NCBI GenBank assembly: GCA_907165065.1
Contig: OU015540.1
Location: 5,936,001-6,000,000, forward strand
Reading direction: 5' to 3'
Length of the DNA: 64,000 nt
Origin: Caprimulgus europaeus
Taxonomy: Eukaryota; Chordata; Aves; Caprimulgiformes; Caprimulgidae
How positions within the stretch are numbered: the first letter of the stretch is position 1; every line of letters starts with the position of its first letter. Position numbers and translations under genes: made by a program. This document shows, one piece after another, positions 11,418-23,700 of the stretch. The notes below the pieces were generated by a model. That model saw only the letters and a program-made list of their open reading frames with translations. It searched no databases and was not told where the DNA came from.

Positions 11418-14400
11418 CCTCGTCATTGGGCTCCTCATCACACATTATATTATTTGCATTGCAGAGCTGGAAGATTTCAGGTTGAGGCAGGAAATTTGTG
11501 CGAGTTGTTATTACTGCAATCAGATGAAGTGAGAATTGGATTGGTGGAGGCTGCCAGAGCACAGCTCTCCCAGCAGGACACTGAGGCTCTGCCCAGTCAG
11601 GGGAAGCTGCAGTTTTATTGCATGGGTTCCACCAGCAATTTCAGACTTGCCTTCCATGTCCCATCTCTCCCTCCCATCCCACCACCCAGCCCCACTGGCT
11701 GCCAGCAGAGAACAGGGAAACGTATGGGTACAGGAGGGCGAGGAATCAGAAAGGACTTGGCGAGATTGCACATTTTCTGCCTTGCTGATGGTATTTATTA
11801 GACAACAGAAAATAGCTATTTTACCATCTGCCTTGTAAAAAAAAAAATAATAATAATGAAAAAAAGATCCTCATTAAATTAATGGAATGTGCAGCTGCTG
11901 AACAGAGTGTTCCTCTCCCTGCCGCCTCCCGAGCAGCCCAGCGCTGCTGGAGCAGGGAATTGGACTGCCCAAAGCTGAGGCTAACTCAGGCTCGTGTAGT
12001 GGGAGAGGATGGACGGATGGACAGTCAGCCTCCTCTTTCTCCTAGTGCCAGGGCTCTTTCTGTGGGACCTATGGGTGCCCTGTTGCCACACACGGGGTGC
12101 AAGGGGTGGCTGGCTCGCTGTGTTATGGAGCAGAGGGCTCATCCCCTTCCCACGTGCACCCTTGCAGGGTCTCAGCCTGTGAAAGAAACTAGACAAGTCT
12201 GCTCAGCAGGCTGCAAATGCCTCCTGGTGTCTAAGCAGAGCATGATGCAGATTTCAGACCTGTGATTCAGGTTGAGGAGGTCAGAGCTGTCCATCGCCCT
12301 GTATTGAACATGGTGGGATTTGGGGGCAAGTCAAGTCCTAATTTCCATGCATCCACCATCTCAATCAATGACAGCTAATCAATCCATCCCTATCATCCAC
12401 CTCAACACGCCAAAGTTTGATCTAAGTTGTTTTTTGACCTGTGGAGGTGTTGACCTGAGATCACAAAACCAAGAAAGCCTCAAGAATGGCTGACTGCAAA
12501 GCCCAGAGGAGCTCCTACATGTAAGCCTTCATTTTGGCTGAGAACAAACAAAAAACTGTGAGCTGAATCCTTTTGCAACCCCAGCAAGACAGGAGCACCA
12601 TAAACCAAAGGTCCTAGATTATTTTAATGATGCTAATGGAACTAAGAGAATGACAACCAGTTTAATGCCAATGTTACCAATTCATTTCTACTTGGCACTG
12701 AACAGTACTGAAGGGCTTTGAGTGAACCTTTTCTTCTGATACCTGGAGGAGTGGTTGCCAAAAATCCCATATCACATGGGACTCTGAGGAGCAGGTCCAC
12801 CAGTTCACATCACCCAGGGCTCCTGGAGGTACCAGATGCCACACCACACTGCCTTAGCTAATATACTTATTGCCTCACCACCTCATCACAAATAACACCT
12901 AAAGAGTGATGCCTAGGACTGCTTTGGGTCCAGTAGCTCTTCTCCTAAGGAAATAAAGCCCTTTGTCAGATGTCTCAGTGCTGACGATGTTCCAGCATCG
13001 CTGCAGTATAATCCACATTTAATCCTCACTTGCATTTTTTGCTGCTAACCCCTCTGCTCATGCCAGGGTGTTCCCAGTGCTTGCACTGCTCCTCTCAGGC
13101 TACAATCTCTCCTTTGTGGTCTTCTCCTCCTCTTTCTAAGAGGCTTTTCTATATAGAATTTTAACCTACGTGAGTTTTTACATGCCTTTTCCAGTTAATT
13201 TGTTCCCTTAAAATTTGTTCCTTCAGCAGTTATGAAGCAACTGGGGAAAGCTGACCTCAGGAGACGGGTCCAGCTGCAGAGAAGTTGTTTCCACCATGCC
13301 CATGGAGGAAGCAGATGATGGCCTCTTGGATTTCAGCACACAAAGGAAAGTTACAGGACTACAGCATGTCGAATCACTTCATGCTGAAATAAATCCTGAC
13401 ATAATAAGCCCTAATACTGCCAAAGAAACTATTACAGTCAGACAGAAAAATAATCCACGTTGAAAATCGGTGAAAATACCTCTCCCCAGTAGAATAACAT
13501 GGCTCCAGAGGATCAGCTCCAGTCAAAGATGATAATTTCACATTTACCCAACAGATGAGGGCAGCTCCAAAAGGCAAACGTTTGTTGCCAAAAAAACCCT
13601 CTGCTTAAGCAAGATTTTCCGCCTCCCATCAAAGACTTGCTTCTAAAACCAATGAGCAAGAACAAAAGGGAAGACCATGAAAAGCAGAGATCAAATCAAA
13701 GTCCAGAAGGACATAGTGGCTATCTCTTGCACCATTGCCTTCAGTCCTATCAACCCTCAATCAGCAGCAGTAAGGGCAGAATGCCAAGCACATTGCTTCA
13801 TAAGCACAAGTTTCCTGGTTTGCAGAGGTTAATGGCAAAATTTCTCCCAGCCTTCGCCTGCATCGCTGCTGGTCCCAGGGATTTGGAGGCAGAACCATGT
13901 CTGCAAGTCACTGACTTTATCTGCAGCGCCAGCTGGGTGTCTGTGCAGGGTTGTAGGTGTCTTTGCACATGTGGATCCTGATGGCGTGGTGCGTGTGTCC
14001 TGCCTCGGCCAGTCTGGGCAGTGCCACTTTCTCAGAGGAACCTGCAAGAGATGGGCACCAGGCTGCTGAGCTTCCTCGTGGAGTGGTTCACAGGGTTGTC
14101 TTAGAAAGCAAGAGAGCCAAAAACCTCACAGCAGAGTAGCAAAAACACAGGGATAGGTAATTTTTTCCTTGAAAAAAAAAAAAACCAAAACATTGCTTGC
14201 TTAGAAAAAAATATCTAGCATTCATTTTTCAAAAAACAAAACAAAATCAAGTTCCCTTAATTAAAACTTGAAGCCTGCCACAGGGAATTTTGATAAAAAC
14301 ACTGACATTTTGCAAAGTTGCCCTCAGACAAATCATAAGCATCAAAAGGTCCGAGATGCGGACACTGTGGAAGCGCCTCTGCGCATGTCAGAGCGTTTGG

Positions 14401-15229
14401 GAAGGACATTCACCTTCCTGCACTCAGGTGTGTTGGCAGTTCTGTGCTTTTTCTTATGCATTTGTCCTTCTATCCACGTGCGATGTACCTTGCGTGTGGA
14501 GCTGCGGCAGGCCTGGGAGAAGGCCAAGAGAAGGTTGCACATGGTTAGGAAAAAAAAAATCCAGTGTGCATGTGAGGGTGGCTGGCTGGCCCAGTGAGAG
14601 GTGAAGCACAGCTCCCAGAGTTCAGGTAACTCCTTCATTCTGGTGGAATCTGTGGAGCAGCAGGTTGATGTGGTGCCCATGATTCTCTTGGACACCTCCA
14701 AGGGTCAGGTCCTTGTGCAGAGGAATGCTTCCACCTTCCGAGCCAGAAATGCCAGTGCTGAGGCTTTCTCCTGCTTATGAACATTTTTATACATCACCTC
14801 GTGCTCGAGGTCTCAGCTGCAGACAGCAGCCCCTCCACGGGCCCTGCTCACATAGACATGGACACGTGGTCACCTCTGGTCATCCATGGAGAAAAACAAG
14901 AAGAGACAGTAAGTGAAGGACCTAATCCTCCAGGTCTGCCCTGGGGCTGATGCACAGGTGAGGAGCCATCACTTCTGAATACCATGGGTCTCATCTCAGC
15001 ATCACTTCCCATCACTCCAACCCTCAGCTTCTCCCACGTGTACAGGAGCACTCGGGTCATCCTAACAAATCTGAGCATCCCCAGATGATTAAAGGAAGTG
15101 CTGCTTTTTAAATCGCTCTGATTGGGGTTGATGGCTGTGAGGAGTTGGACACTTGGCTCTAATGATGCGTGAAAATTTCCCTGCTGTGACCAGTCATTCC
15201 CGGCTGCAGAAAATAAGGAGAAAGGTGGG

Positions 15230-15305
15230 AAAAAAAAACAACCACAACCAAACAACAAAAAACCCCACCACAAAAACTAGACCAACACCACCACAAACCT
15301 CCTCC
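15230..15305. repeat. A/C-rich low-complexity tract
   Basis: After an A run, the + strand consists of irregular CAACCA, AACAAC and CCACCAC words with almost no G. There is no fixed period. It is flanked by unique sequence. Confidence 0.7.
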
Positions 15306-16569
15306 ACTGGGAGTCTCAGACCAGACAGAGGTTTGTCACTCAGGAGTGTCCCTCCAGCGTGTGGCTGGGACAGGCAGCCCCACTTCGCGGTACTAATGGG
15401 GTTGTGCATGTTTGTGGCACTGGTGGCTTCCTGCTCCATGGTGGCAGGTGAATCAGAGCCCTTCTTCAGCACAGGTCAGCGTGACCAAAGCAGCTGAGCC
15501 ACGATGGAAGCTCGCTCCTAGCCAAGGAATGCCTGCAGGTTTCATGGTGGGCTCCATCCTGGCTCTGGCTGGTCCCATCAATATTCCCATGCTGGTTTTG
15601 GGGGGTGTTATCCAAGACCCGGGCACTGCAGGTACATGCAGGCTGCCACAGAACTGCTGTGCTGCCAGAGCATCACTCATGGCCATGACTCCTCTGAATG
15701 AGACTCTGCGATGAGCTGGAGAGGGGATCCAGCCCAGGGGGAGGCAGAGCATGGCCAGCACCCCCAGTCTAGAAGCACAGCATGGTTGGTGGCTTCACGG
15801 TGAGTCCCACGGGTGTGAGAAGAAGGATCTGAGCAAGCAAACCACGCTGTCCTGGACACACAGGGACCACTGTCTGACACCTCTGTGGGTTAGTCTCCAT
15901 TGCTGATGGGGGACCAGCCGTCAACTCTCTGCACCAAGGTGATGTGAACCCAGCCAGTCCGTTTGCTGCCTTGTTTCCCCACCACTTTTCCCTGTTGTTA
16001 ACTTCCCAACGACACCCGAATGCCAAGCAAATCTTAGCATGCACCATCCAATCCTTCCCCTCTGGACAAGTCTGCTTTTTCAGTGCTCTCCTTGCTGAGA
16101 TTTGCTGTTCTGCAGCAGAGAGGAATGGCCGGGTGGGCTCCAAAATGAAGGATGTGTTTCCTCATGCTCGGATGGGGCTAAACAGAGGCACAGGGGGAGG
16201 CCAGGCACTGTCCGGAGGTGTCCTGCAGTGAGTGACCCTCAATGTGACATTGATGGCTCTTAATTCTTAAGCCTGCTTTGGAAGGATTTCAGCAGATCCT
16301 ATTTAATCACTGCAGCCTCTTCATCTCCCCCATCTCGGGGTAACATTATTCATTCTCCTCTGTCAGCTCTCTCCAAGAACTGGCCACCCTCCTCTTCCTC
16401 CATGGGTCCCCAGCATGGGAAATGCCACCAAGCCCTTTGCCTGCCGCAGGGCACAGGGCTGCCAAGACCATAACCACCCTGGGCTTGTTTACTGATGCAC
16501 AGCTCCAATAGTATTTGCTTAATTTCCCCAGTCCACAGGAGGACTCCATCTCTCGCTAACGAAGGGCAC

Positions 16570-17140
16570 GGCTTCCTGCAGGTGCGGTACCAGCTCCCCG
16601 CAACTGGGCTGTGCCATGCATAGCATTAAATATTTAAGCGCTTGTCAAAATGTTGTAACGATTTTTTTGTCTTGTTCCATTAGCTCTGTTTCCAAAGGCT
16701 ACCACTGGAACTACTGAACATTTATTTCTATTGAATGCAGCTTAGAAGTTACGATCTGAGAAAGCGGGAGACAGGACAGTATGTTCTGCAGCACTTGCTT
16801 TTCCCCACCGCTGCTCGGCTGAGACACATCGGCCTTTGAAATATCATTTTTATTCCTACCTTAGAAAAACTAAAATAAAGAGATTGATTCTTCTGCCTGC
16901 TTGATTTGCTTCTGCTGGCTAAATAAGGTACATAAATATCAGTCAGGTAGCTTCCCCAGCTAAGTTCTGGGGCCGTTGGTTTAAACACCTTGCGCAGTTT
17001 CTGGTACCGGCTGTGTGAGCTGGGTTTCCTCCCCAGGTGCAAAATAAAGTGTTGTTATTACGTGATTTTCCTGTTGCTAGAGAGGCATGCACATGAATCT
17101 TCCTCCCTCGCTGTCTGTGCATGAACAGCATCTTATTATG
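16570..17140. promoter_or_regulatory. Candidate conserved noncoding element
   Basis: A repeat-free, AT-rich block of about 570 bp with no sensible reading frame. It holds a perfect 12-bp palindrome TTAAATATTTAA at 16626-16637 and several TATTTA and TTATTA words. Composition and lack of decay resemble developmental enhancer elements. This is an inference from texture only, since conservation cannot be measured here. Confidence 0.25.
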
Positions 17141-17682
17141 CTAATACAATGAGTATTAGACAAAAAGCACTAAAGAAAGCCAGTGGAGACACCAGTTTAG
17201 ACCAGGGGCAGAGCATGTGCAGGGGGGGCTGCAGGGGTCTTTGGTCCTCAGGTTTGCTTTGGGTTCACTGTATGACTGAGCAGGGCAGAACCAGAGGGAG
17301 TTGTATGGGGTGGGTGACACCTGCAGCCCCCAGGGATGTTAACAGGAGGGACACCCAACGCTCTGGCCCTCAGCCACGAGCTCCTGCACCAGGACCACCA
17401 CAGGGCTCGGCACCCCCCAGGCAAACCCCAAGTTTGCAGAGGGAGCTGAGCTCATATGAGCCAGCAGATGGGACCGCTGGTGGCAGCCCTGCAGTCACCA
17501 GCCTTCCTTCCTTTGAGGAAAAAAAAAAGCAGGGGAAACCTAAAGCATTCTTAAAGACTTCCCTGTATTTCAGTTCCTCTCTATTTAAAGAAAGACACGT
17601 GAGAGCCCAAGAGTTTCAGTCTGGCTGCCTGCGCCTGGACACTTTGCAAAGTTGTAATCCCCGTTAGTGACATCACGGGCCG

Positions 17683-17732
17683 TTGCCATGGGGATGTCAC
17701 AAACTCATTGCCATGGGGATGTCACAAACTCA
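17683..17732. repeat. Perfect 25-bp tandem duplication with RFX/CRE-like motifs
   Basis: Two identical 25-bp units lie head to tail at 17683-17707 and 17708-17732. Each contains TTGCCATGG, the core of an RFX half-site, followed by GATGTCAC. A CRE-like TGACATCA lies just to the left at about 17668-17675. Perfect identity of the copies suggests a recent duplication. Whether it is regulatory is not known. Confidence 0.6.
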
Positions 17733-20700
17733 GCGCTGTGACTTCATCGTGGCAGGGACAGGCAGCAAGGCAGGCAGTGCTTCCCAACCACCAGTGTCCC
17801 CTGTAATTAGCAAACTGGCACAGAAAACAAGGATGAAACACTGGATAGGAACATAAAACCATTTTGCAAGTATGATCTATTGGAAAGTATTCCCTCATGA
17901 GGAAGTGCCTCCTTAATGGATCCTGCGCTCTTAAGGAAACCACAAAAGGCAGAGAATAAAATAGAAATTACAGTGATTTGTTTTATTGGGCATTTCATTG
18001 AGTAATTAAGAGCATAATCAGGAGAAGGAACATTAAAAGGCGTTATGTTCAGCCCTTGTCTTACTCAGAGGAGCAAGCTATCAAATGTGCAGCATCATCC
18101 AATGTTTCCCTTACACTAACACAGGGTTTCCCAGGGCATGGGAGGCATCCATGGACATGCCGCAGTGCAAGGGATCACATACAGGATGGGAAGGGAAAAA
18201 AACATCTCCTCCATGGCCTGGAGCTCTCCCAAGAAACACAGAGTGGGGATGGCAGGTTGCAGGGAAAACTTGAGCCAGCCCTGGCTGCAGAAGACCTCTG
18301 GGGAGAGCTTGCCATGGTGAAACGTGTGATGACGAAGCACCACGACCGAGGTAGAAGTGGCAGAAAGCTGGAAAACCAGCTGAAAACTCAACACAACGGT
18401 TACTCTGCGGCAGGAGAGCGGCTCTGCCACCAACCCCCCTTCTAACACCTATGCCCCCTTTTGCCTCCTCATCTTTTTCCTTGGAAAATACATACAAAAG
18501 TTCCTGTATAACTAATCCTGATCCAGACAGGACTCAACACTGCTCCAAGAGCCCTCAGCAGTCACAGCTCGATCTAAACTGCTTCTCTAAGATATCACAG
18601 ACAAGGAAACCCTGATGCTGGCCAACACATTCACGAAACAAAGACTCAAGCAACAGAATCTGCAGTTCCTTTCCAACCCTCAGCACATCTCACTCCACCC
18701 CATTTACCCACTGGTATGGCCACACTCCAACTCAAGATGTGAGGACACCAGGTCCCACCACAGGTTTCCTCTGCAGCCCACGTTACATGCTGCGGACCCC
18801 AATGATCACACACAGCCATCTCCTAAGAGGCTCCAGGTGAAAACCAGCCCCAGCAAGAGCAATCTGTCCACTGCAAGTCCCAAGTGGTCGCTGCACGGAG
18901 CAAACGCAAGCTTGGCAATGGGGAAACACAAACTGTAGTGACGGATGCCGTGAAAAGAAAGTGCTTTACTGAAATCAGTGAGTCCCACTGGACATGCATT
19001 TATAAACACCGGGATGATAGGCAGGCTAATTCACATTATTGCCTCAAACCACTCGCTCAGGAGACAAAACAAGCAACCAACCAACCCAGATAAATGAGAA
19101 ACCTCAACCTGCAATGTGGTAGTGCTGACCAGTTGCCAAGAACTAAGTAGTTTTTAGGTCCTTGCTTGCTTCAGGACCACATATGTAGGAAAGCACATCA
19201 CCTTACATGCAGGAGAAGGCTGGTTTGTTTTCACTGGCCTCTGTGGCTGGAAACTCCTTTTTTCTCCCTAGGGAGACAGATCTGATGGCTATAATCCAGT
19301 TGCCATGCTGGGCCCGTGTTTCAAGGACAGTGGCTTCTCAGGGTTGAGCCTGAAGTGTCAGACAACTATCAGAAAATTCATGTTCAGAAAGTCAAGAGCC
19401 CTCCCTTTCCCTGTCCTGGGAATCACTGCTCACCTTCATCCTCCCCTGCTCAGGAGGAGCAACTCTCATCCTCTTCAAAGCAAAGTAAAACCGGCTTTTT
19501 GGCTGGTTGCTGGCCCTTATAGGCACAAAAGCAGCTTGTTGGGAGATTCAAGTGCTCAGCACAGCCCTAAAACAAGGCTCCTGTTTGAAGTGCACGGATT
19601 GAAGCTGGATTAAGAAAGCCCAGGAGGAGTGTCTAGCTCTGCTCCTACACTAAAAAGGCTGCTCAGCAGCAGCAAACACAGCTTCATCCTGCTCAGCCCT
19701 TCGTGCAGTCCCTAAGAAGCCGCCACGGCGCTGGGGAAGTGGCGGTTTCACGTGCAACGTTGGACTCGACCCGGGCAGGGGGCAGCTGCAGAGCACGAGC
19801 TCTGCGTTCCAGTGCCACTGCAGCGAGGAGAGCAGAGCTGCCTCACCCAGTGCTGCTCTGACCCCGTTACCATCCAGAGGAGGTGGACAATTAACTTCCA
19901 GAGAGGCAGGTGACAACCAACAGCAAATGCAGGACAAACCCCCGATGTTAGCCACCTTGCAGAGCACATGGAGCCTGCAGAGCCCAGGGCTGCTTGGGTG
20001 CAGAGCAGGTCCCAGGCAAACAACTTATCTTTGGCTTGAGACAAGTTTAGAGAATCACTTCTGAAGTTTCCCCTCTTGCAATCACTTCATTTCTCCCCTC
20101 TACTCAATGCAACAAGCAGGTTTAGTGCAATGCAAACGAGAAGCAGAAGATAAAACAATCTACCAGCCCATACCTGAAGGTCCATCCTTCCTTTCTCACC
20201 AAGCAGCAGGTAGGACATCGCTGTCTCTTGGTAATTTTCCAACATCCTGTGTTGCAGGTAGATTTATGCACTGATCATAGTTGGAGCTGTTAATAAAAAA
20301 GTGCAAAGAAAACAGATTTTACTGTGAAGTGTAGGGCTGCTTTTCTTCCAGCTTTGCATTATCAGGACTTTCTTTTTTTTTTTTTTTTTTTTCCTATGAT
20401 TGACCATGTTTGGGGTTCAAAGCTTTAAAAATAAATCACAGATCTTCTTTCATCTACTATGTGCAAGAGAGTAAGAATCATTACGTGGCTTAAATGGATA
20501 TTTTGAGAGGGACCCCGGACTGAGTAGCTCCTACTTTAACTGGGAGCCAGAGGGATGAAGCTAATTTGCAAATAATGTTACATGCTGGTTTTACTTGAAG
20601 TTGAGGGAAAAAGCTGCAGTGGCTACTTGTCATTCTTTGGGAGAAATTGAACAAAATGGAAATTGAGTTCACTAGAAAAAAAAAGAAAAAAATATATATA

Positions 20701-23700
20701 AATAAAATCTGCAGCAGACCAATTTCTCCCGCAGCAAGGTAACATCCCAGGACTGCAACAAAGTCATGCCTCACCACGAACCACTGCCTGGGCACTGGAC
20801 ACAAACAGACCTGCCTTTTCCCAAGAGCAGATTTTCAACTTTAAGAGCTGTGAGCATTTCTCAGCTCCACTTGAGCCATTTCTTCCTTACACAGATTGAA
20901 AGACAACTTTCTCCTTTAGCACCACAAATGCCTTCCCCCAGGAGGGGAGGGCTCTGATATCTGCATCACTGCTTCTTTACAGCAAACTGCCTATCGATGA
21001 CTTTGTGGCTAATAAGTACAATGAGAAGCAGAGGAGCTAATATAATGTCATTTTCCATGTTTACTGCATTATTACAGTGGTTGAATCTGCTGATTAGTTC
21101 CTATTTTTCTTGCCATCTCTCCCTGAGCATCCCTTTTATTTTTGCCCTGCTTATCTGCATACAGAGTTATTTATTCGCACGGCTGGTGTAACAGCCAGCA
21201 GGGCCAAAGCTGTCATTTCTCCTCCCTTTCTAATTCAATCTTGAAGACCTCAATCTTTGTGATACTGCTATTATTTTGTTCGTATCTGATCTAATGGGAA
21301 CCAGACATTATATTTTGCCTTAAAAGAAAAGAAAAATGGAAAAAACCAATCCGAGCAAAAGATAACGATGGCTGTGGCACTAATGATCCTTGGCACATCT
21401 CCTTGCAATGAATCCGGTGCTAAAACAGAGACCTCTTGTTTCCCTTCCCTCTATGTCACTGCAGGACTGACCCCTCATACACAGGCAGCTCCCCACCAAT
21501 AAACAACGTTGCCCTGATCTCCCAGGGGATTCATTTCACTGCCAACTATCTCAGCAGCCCTTCCTACTGTCTTAAGTTATTTACCCAAATAGTGGAAAAA
21601 CAACTCAAGTGAGGCCGGACATTCTCCAACAACATGACTGCAACTGCTTTGGTCAGTTTTGTTCCTCTACAAGCCAGGAAAGTCTAGGAAATTAATTGAA
21701 AAGGGACAGCTAAAATTTCCAATATAAACAATACCAGAAAGTGCTCTTCATTACCATTCCTTGAAGATCATGGCAAGACATCTTTTTCCCAAAGCTTCCT
21801 TAACGCTCCCCACCTCCCAGACTATCACACTGGCTGTAGACCACCCACCAAAGCATCAAGCCAAGCTGTTCTGCATGCACCAACCACATCAGCCATCAGC
21901 AATGTACTTGGGAGAAGTGAGGGGATAAATTGAGGAACCCCTCTCTCCATCCTCCTGCACCCCAAACATCCAGAGATTTTTCAAGCAGCGAATATGCCCA
22001 CCCAACCTCCTCACTGCACGTCCTCAGTATGCACCATCGCTCTGTGGTTTCTATCTACACCACACTCTTCACCTCTGCCTGCAGCCCAGAGACCTTCACG
22101 TCCCTCCCCTTCCCCCTAGGAATATTATGAATAAATCGTGGGGCCACATTCAGCTCTTGGTCTGTGATGCAAGGAGGGACGTGGAGCTGCTCCAAAGGCA
22201 CACGGCACTGGCAGGGCACAGGAACCTGCCTGTACCCTGCACCAGGATTTAGGTAGGTGAGACTTGTGGAAATCAAACTGAGCCCTTCCCTGCATCCTCT
22301 GCCAAACGAGCCTGCTTTGGGGAACCCCTTGCTCACGTGAACATGGAGCTCCCAGCTGCCCAAGCTGTAGCTCTGCAGAAACATGATCATTTCTTGGTCT
22401 AGATACAACACAGCATGTATTATATTTATTATTAATGAAAGATTAAATGTTATAAAGAGCATTATAAATTTTAAAGCTGCTAATAATCATCAGCTGTTCC
22501 TCACTTCACCCTGCGAGCCTGAGAGCTAAAACGAAAGAGCAAATTCCAGCTCAAAGCATCTTTAACAGAAGCTACCATGATCCTGAGCCCAGCTCCACAA
22601 CTCAGGGCCACGGGCATTTTCTGTAACTAGTGAGGAACCTCAAAGGTTTCCTAATGTGAACAACCATAAAAAGACAGAAATGGCAGAAAAATAACTCTGT
22701 TATCCTTGTCTTTGGAAAGGACTCGCACCAACCTCCCAGTTCTGCAACACCAAGTTGCCTTCTTGTGTCCCATTCTCCACCCATACCACTACCCCAAGAG
22801 CCCAGGTTTGCACACCAACCTGTGTCACGGCAGTCATTAGAATGGTGATAACCCAATTGAGCACCAAGGGAAAGTCCACATTTCCAGAAGTGTTCCTTGC
22901 CCTCTTCCTCCTTGGGAAAATGCCACTCTTTGCAGTCTTCACAGCATGAGCCAAGCAAAAGTCACAATAGACCCTTCAGAAACGAGTTCTCATGGGACAG
23001 GAGTGTCCCTGTAATCAGATAACATCTTGCCTCCCAAAAGCAGCGTCTGCTACCATCAGAGGGGCTCCATCAGCACCACAGGGGACCAGGACCATTTCTG
23101 CCCTGAATCCTCCAGCGTCTCAGCAGGACAAGCAGAGCAGGCAGCCACCAACCCCAGCAGAAAATCAGTGTGTCAGAAGGGCACGTGTGCAAGTACAAAG
23201 CATCCTTTGCAAGCCAGCAGTAACGTTTTCACTGCCAGCTCTGGCACATCAGCATTGGTGGTGAATCACATCTCCTTTGTATTTCACTTGGAGGAACAGG
23301 GAGAAAGCAGTATTTTACAGGGAAGAGTCACAAAGAGCTCCTCCTTGGAAAATAGGGTAATTTTTGTACTATAATACCTTTTCTGTGGAAAAGGGAGAAA
23401 GACCCAAGAGACTGAGAGAGCTGCTGAAACCCAGAGAGGAATCTGGCAGCACAGCCTGGTGTATAATTCAGGTACCAGGGACCAACAACCAGGACCAAGA
23501 TCTATGTTTAAAGATGGAACCAGCCTCAAGACTGAGATCTGTGCTTCAGCACACATCTACCCACCTGCCCAATACTGCTGTGAGCCACGCCAATACGAGA
23601 TGCTGCCAAGAAAGAAGGTGACAAAGAGCACTTTGCTCACCCAGATCTTTCCTAAGCATGCAAACACCTGGCTCCTTATCCCAGTGCTAATTCTCACCCT

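Larger units (their letters stand above)
9721..16560. other. Noncoding unique sequence
   Basis: No gene is supported. The block includes a poly-T run near 10480-10497, the purine tract at 10705-10915, a short ATT repeat at 11403-11417, an AAT-rich stretch near 11837-11870 and an A/C-rich tract at 15230-15305. A minus-strand frame of about 140 codons at 14848-15273 and others of similar size lack domain features and overlap equally long frames on the other strand. Around 11330-11530 the sequence looks like AT-rich constrained noncoding DNA. Confidence 0.55.
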
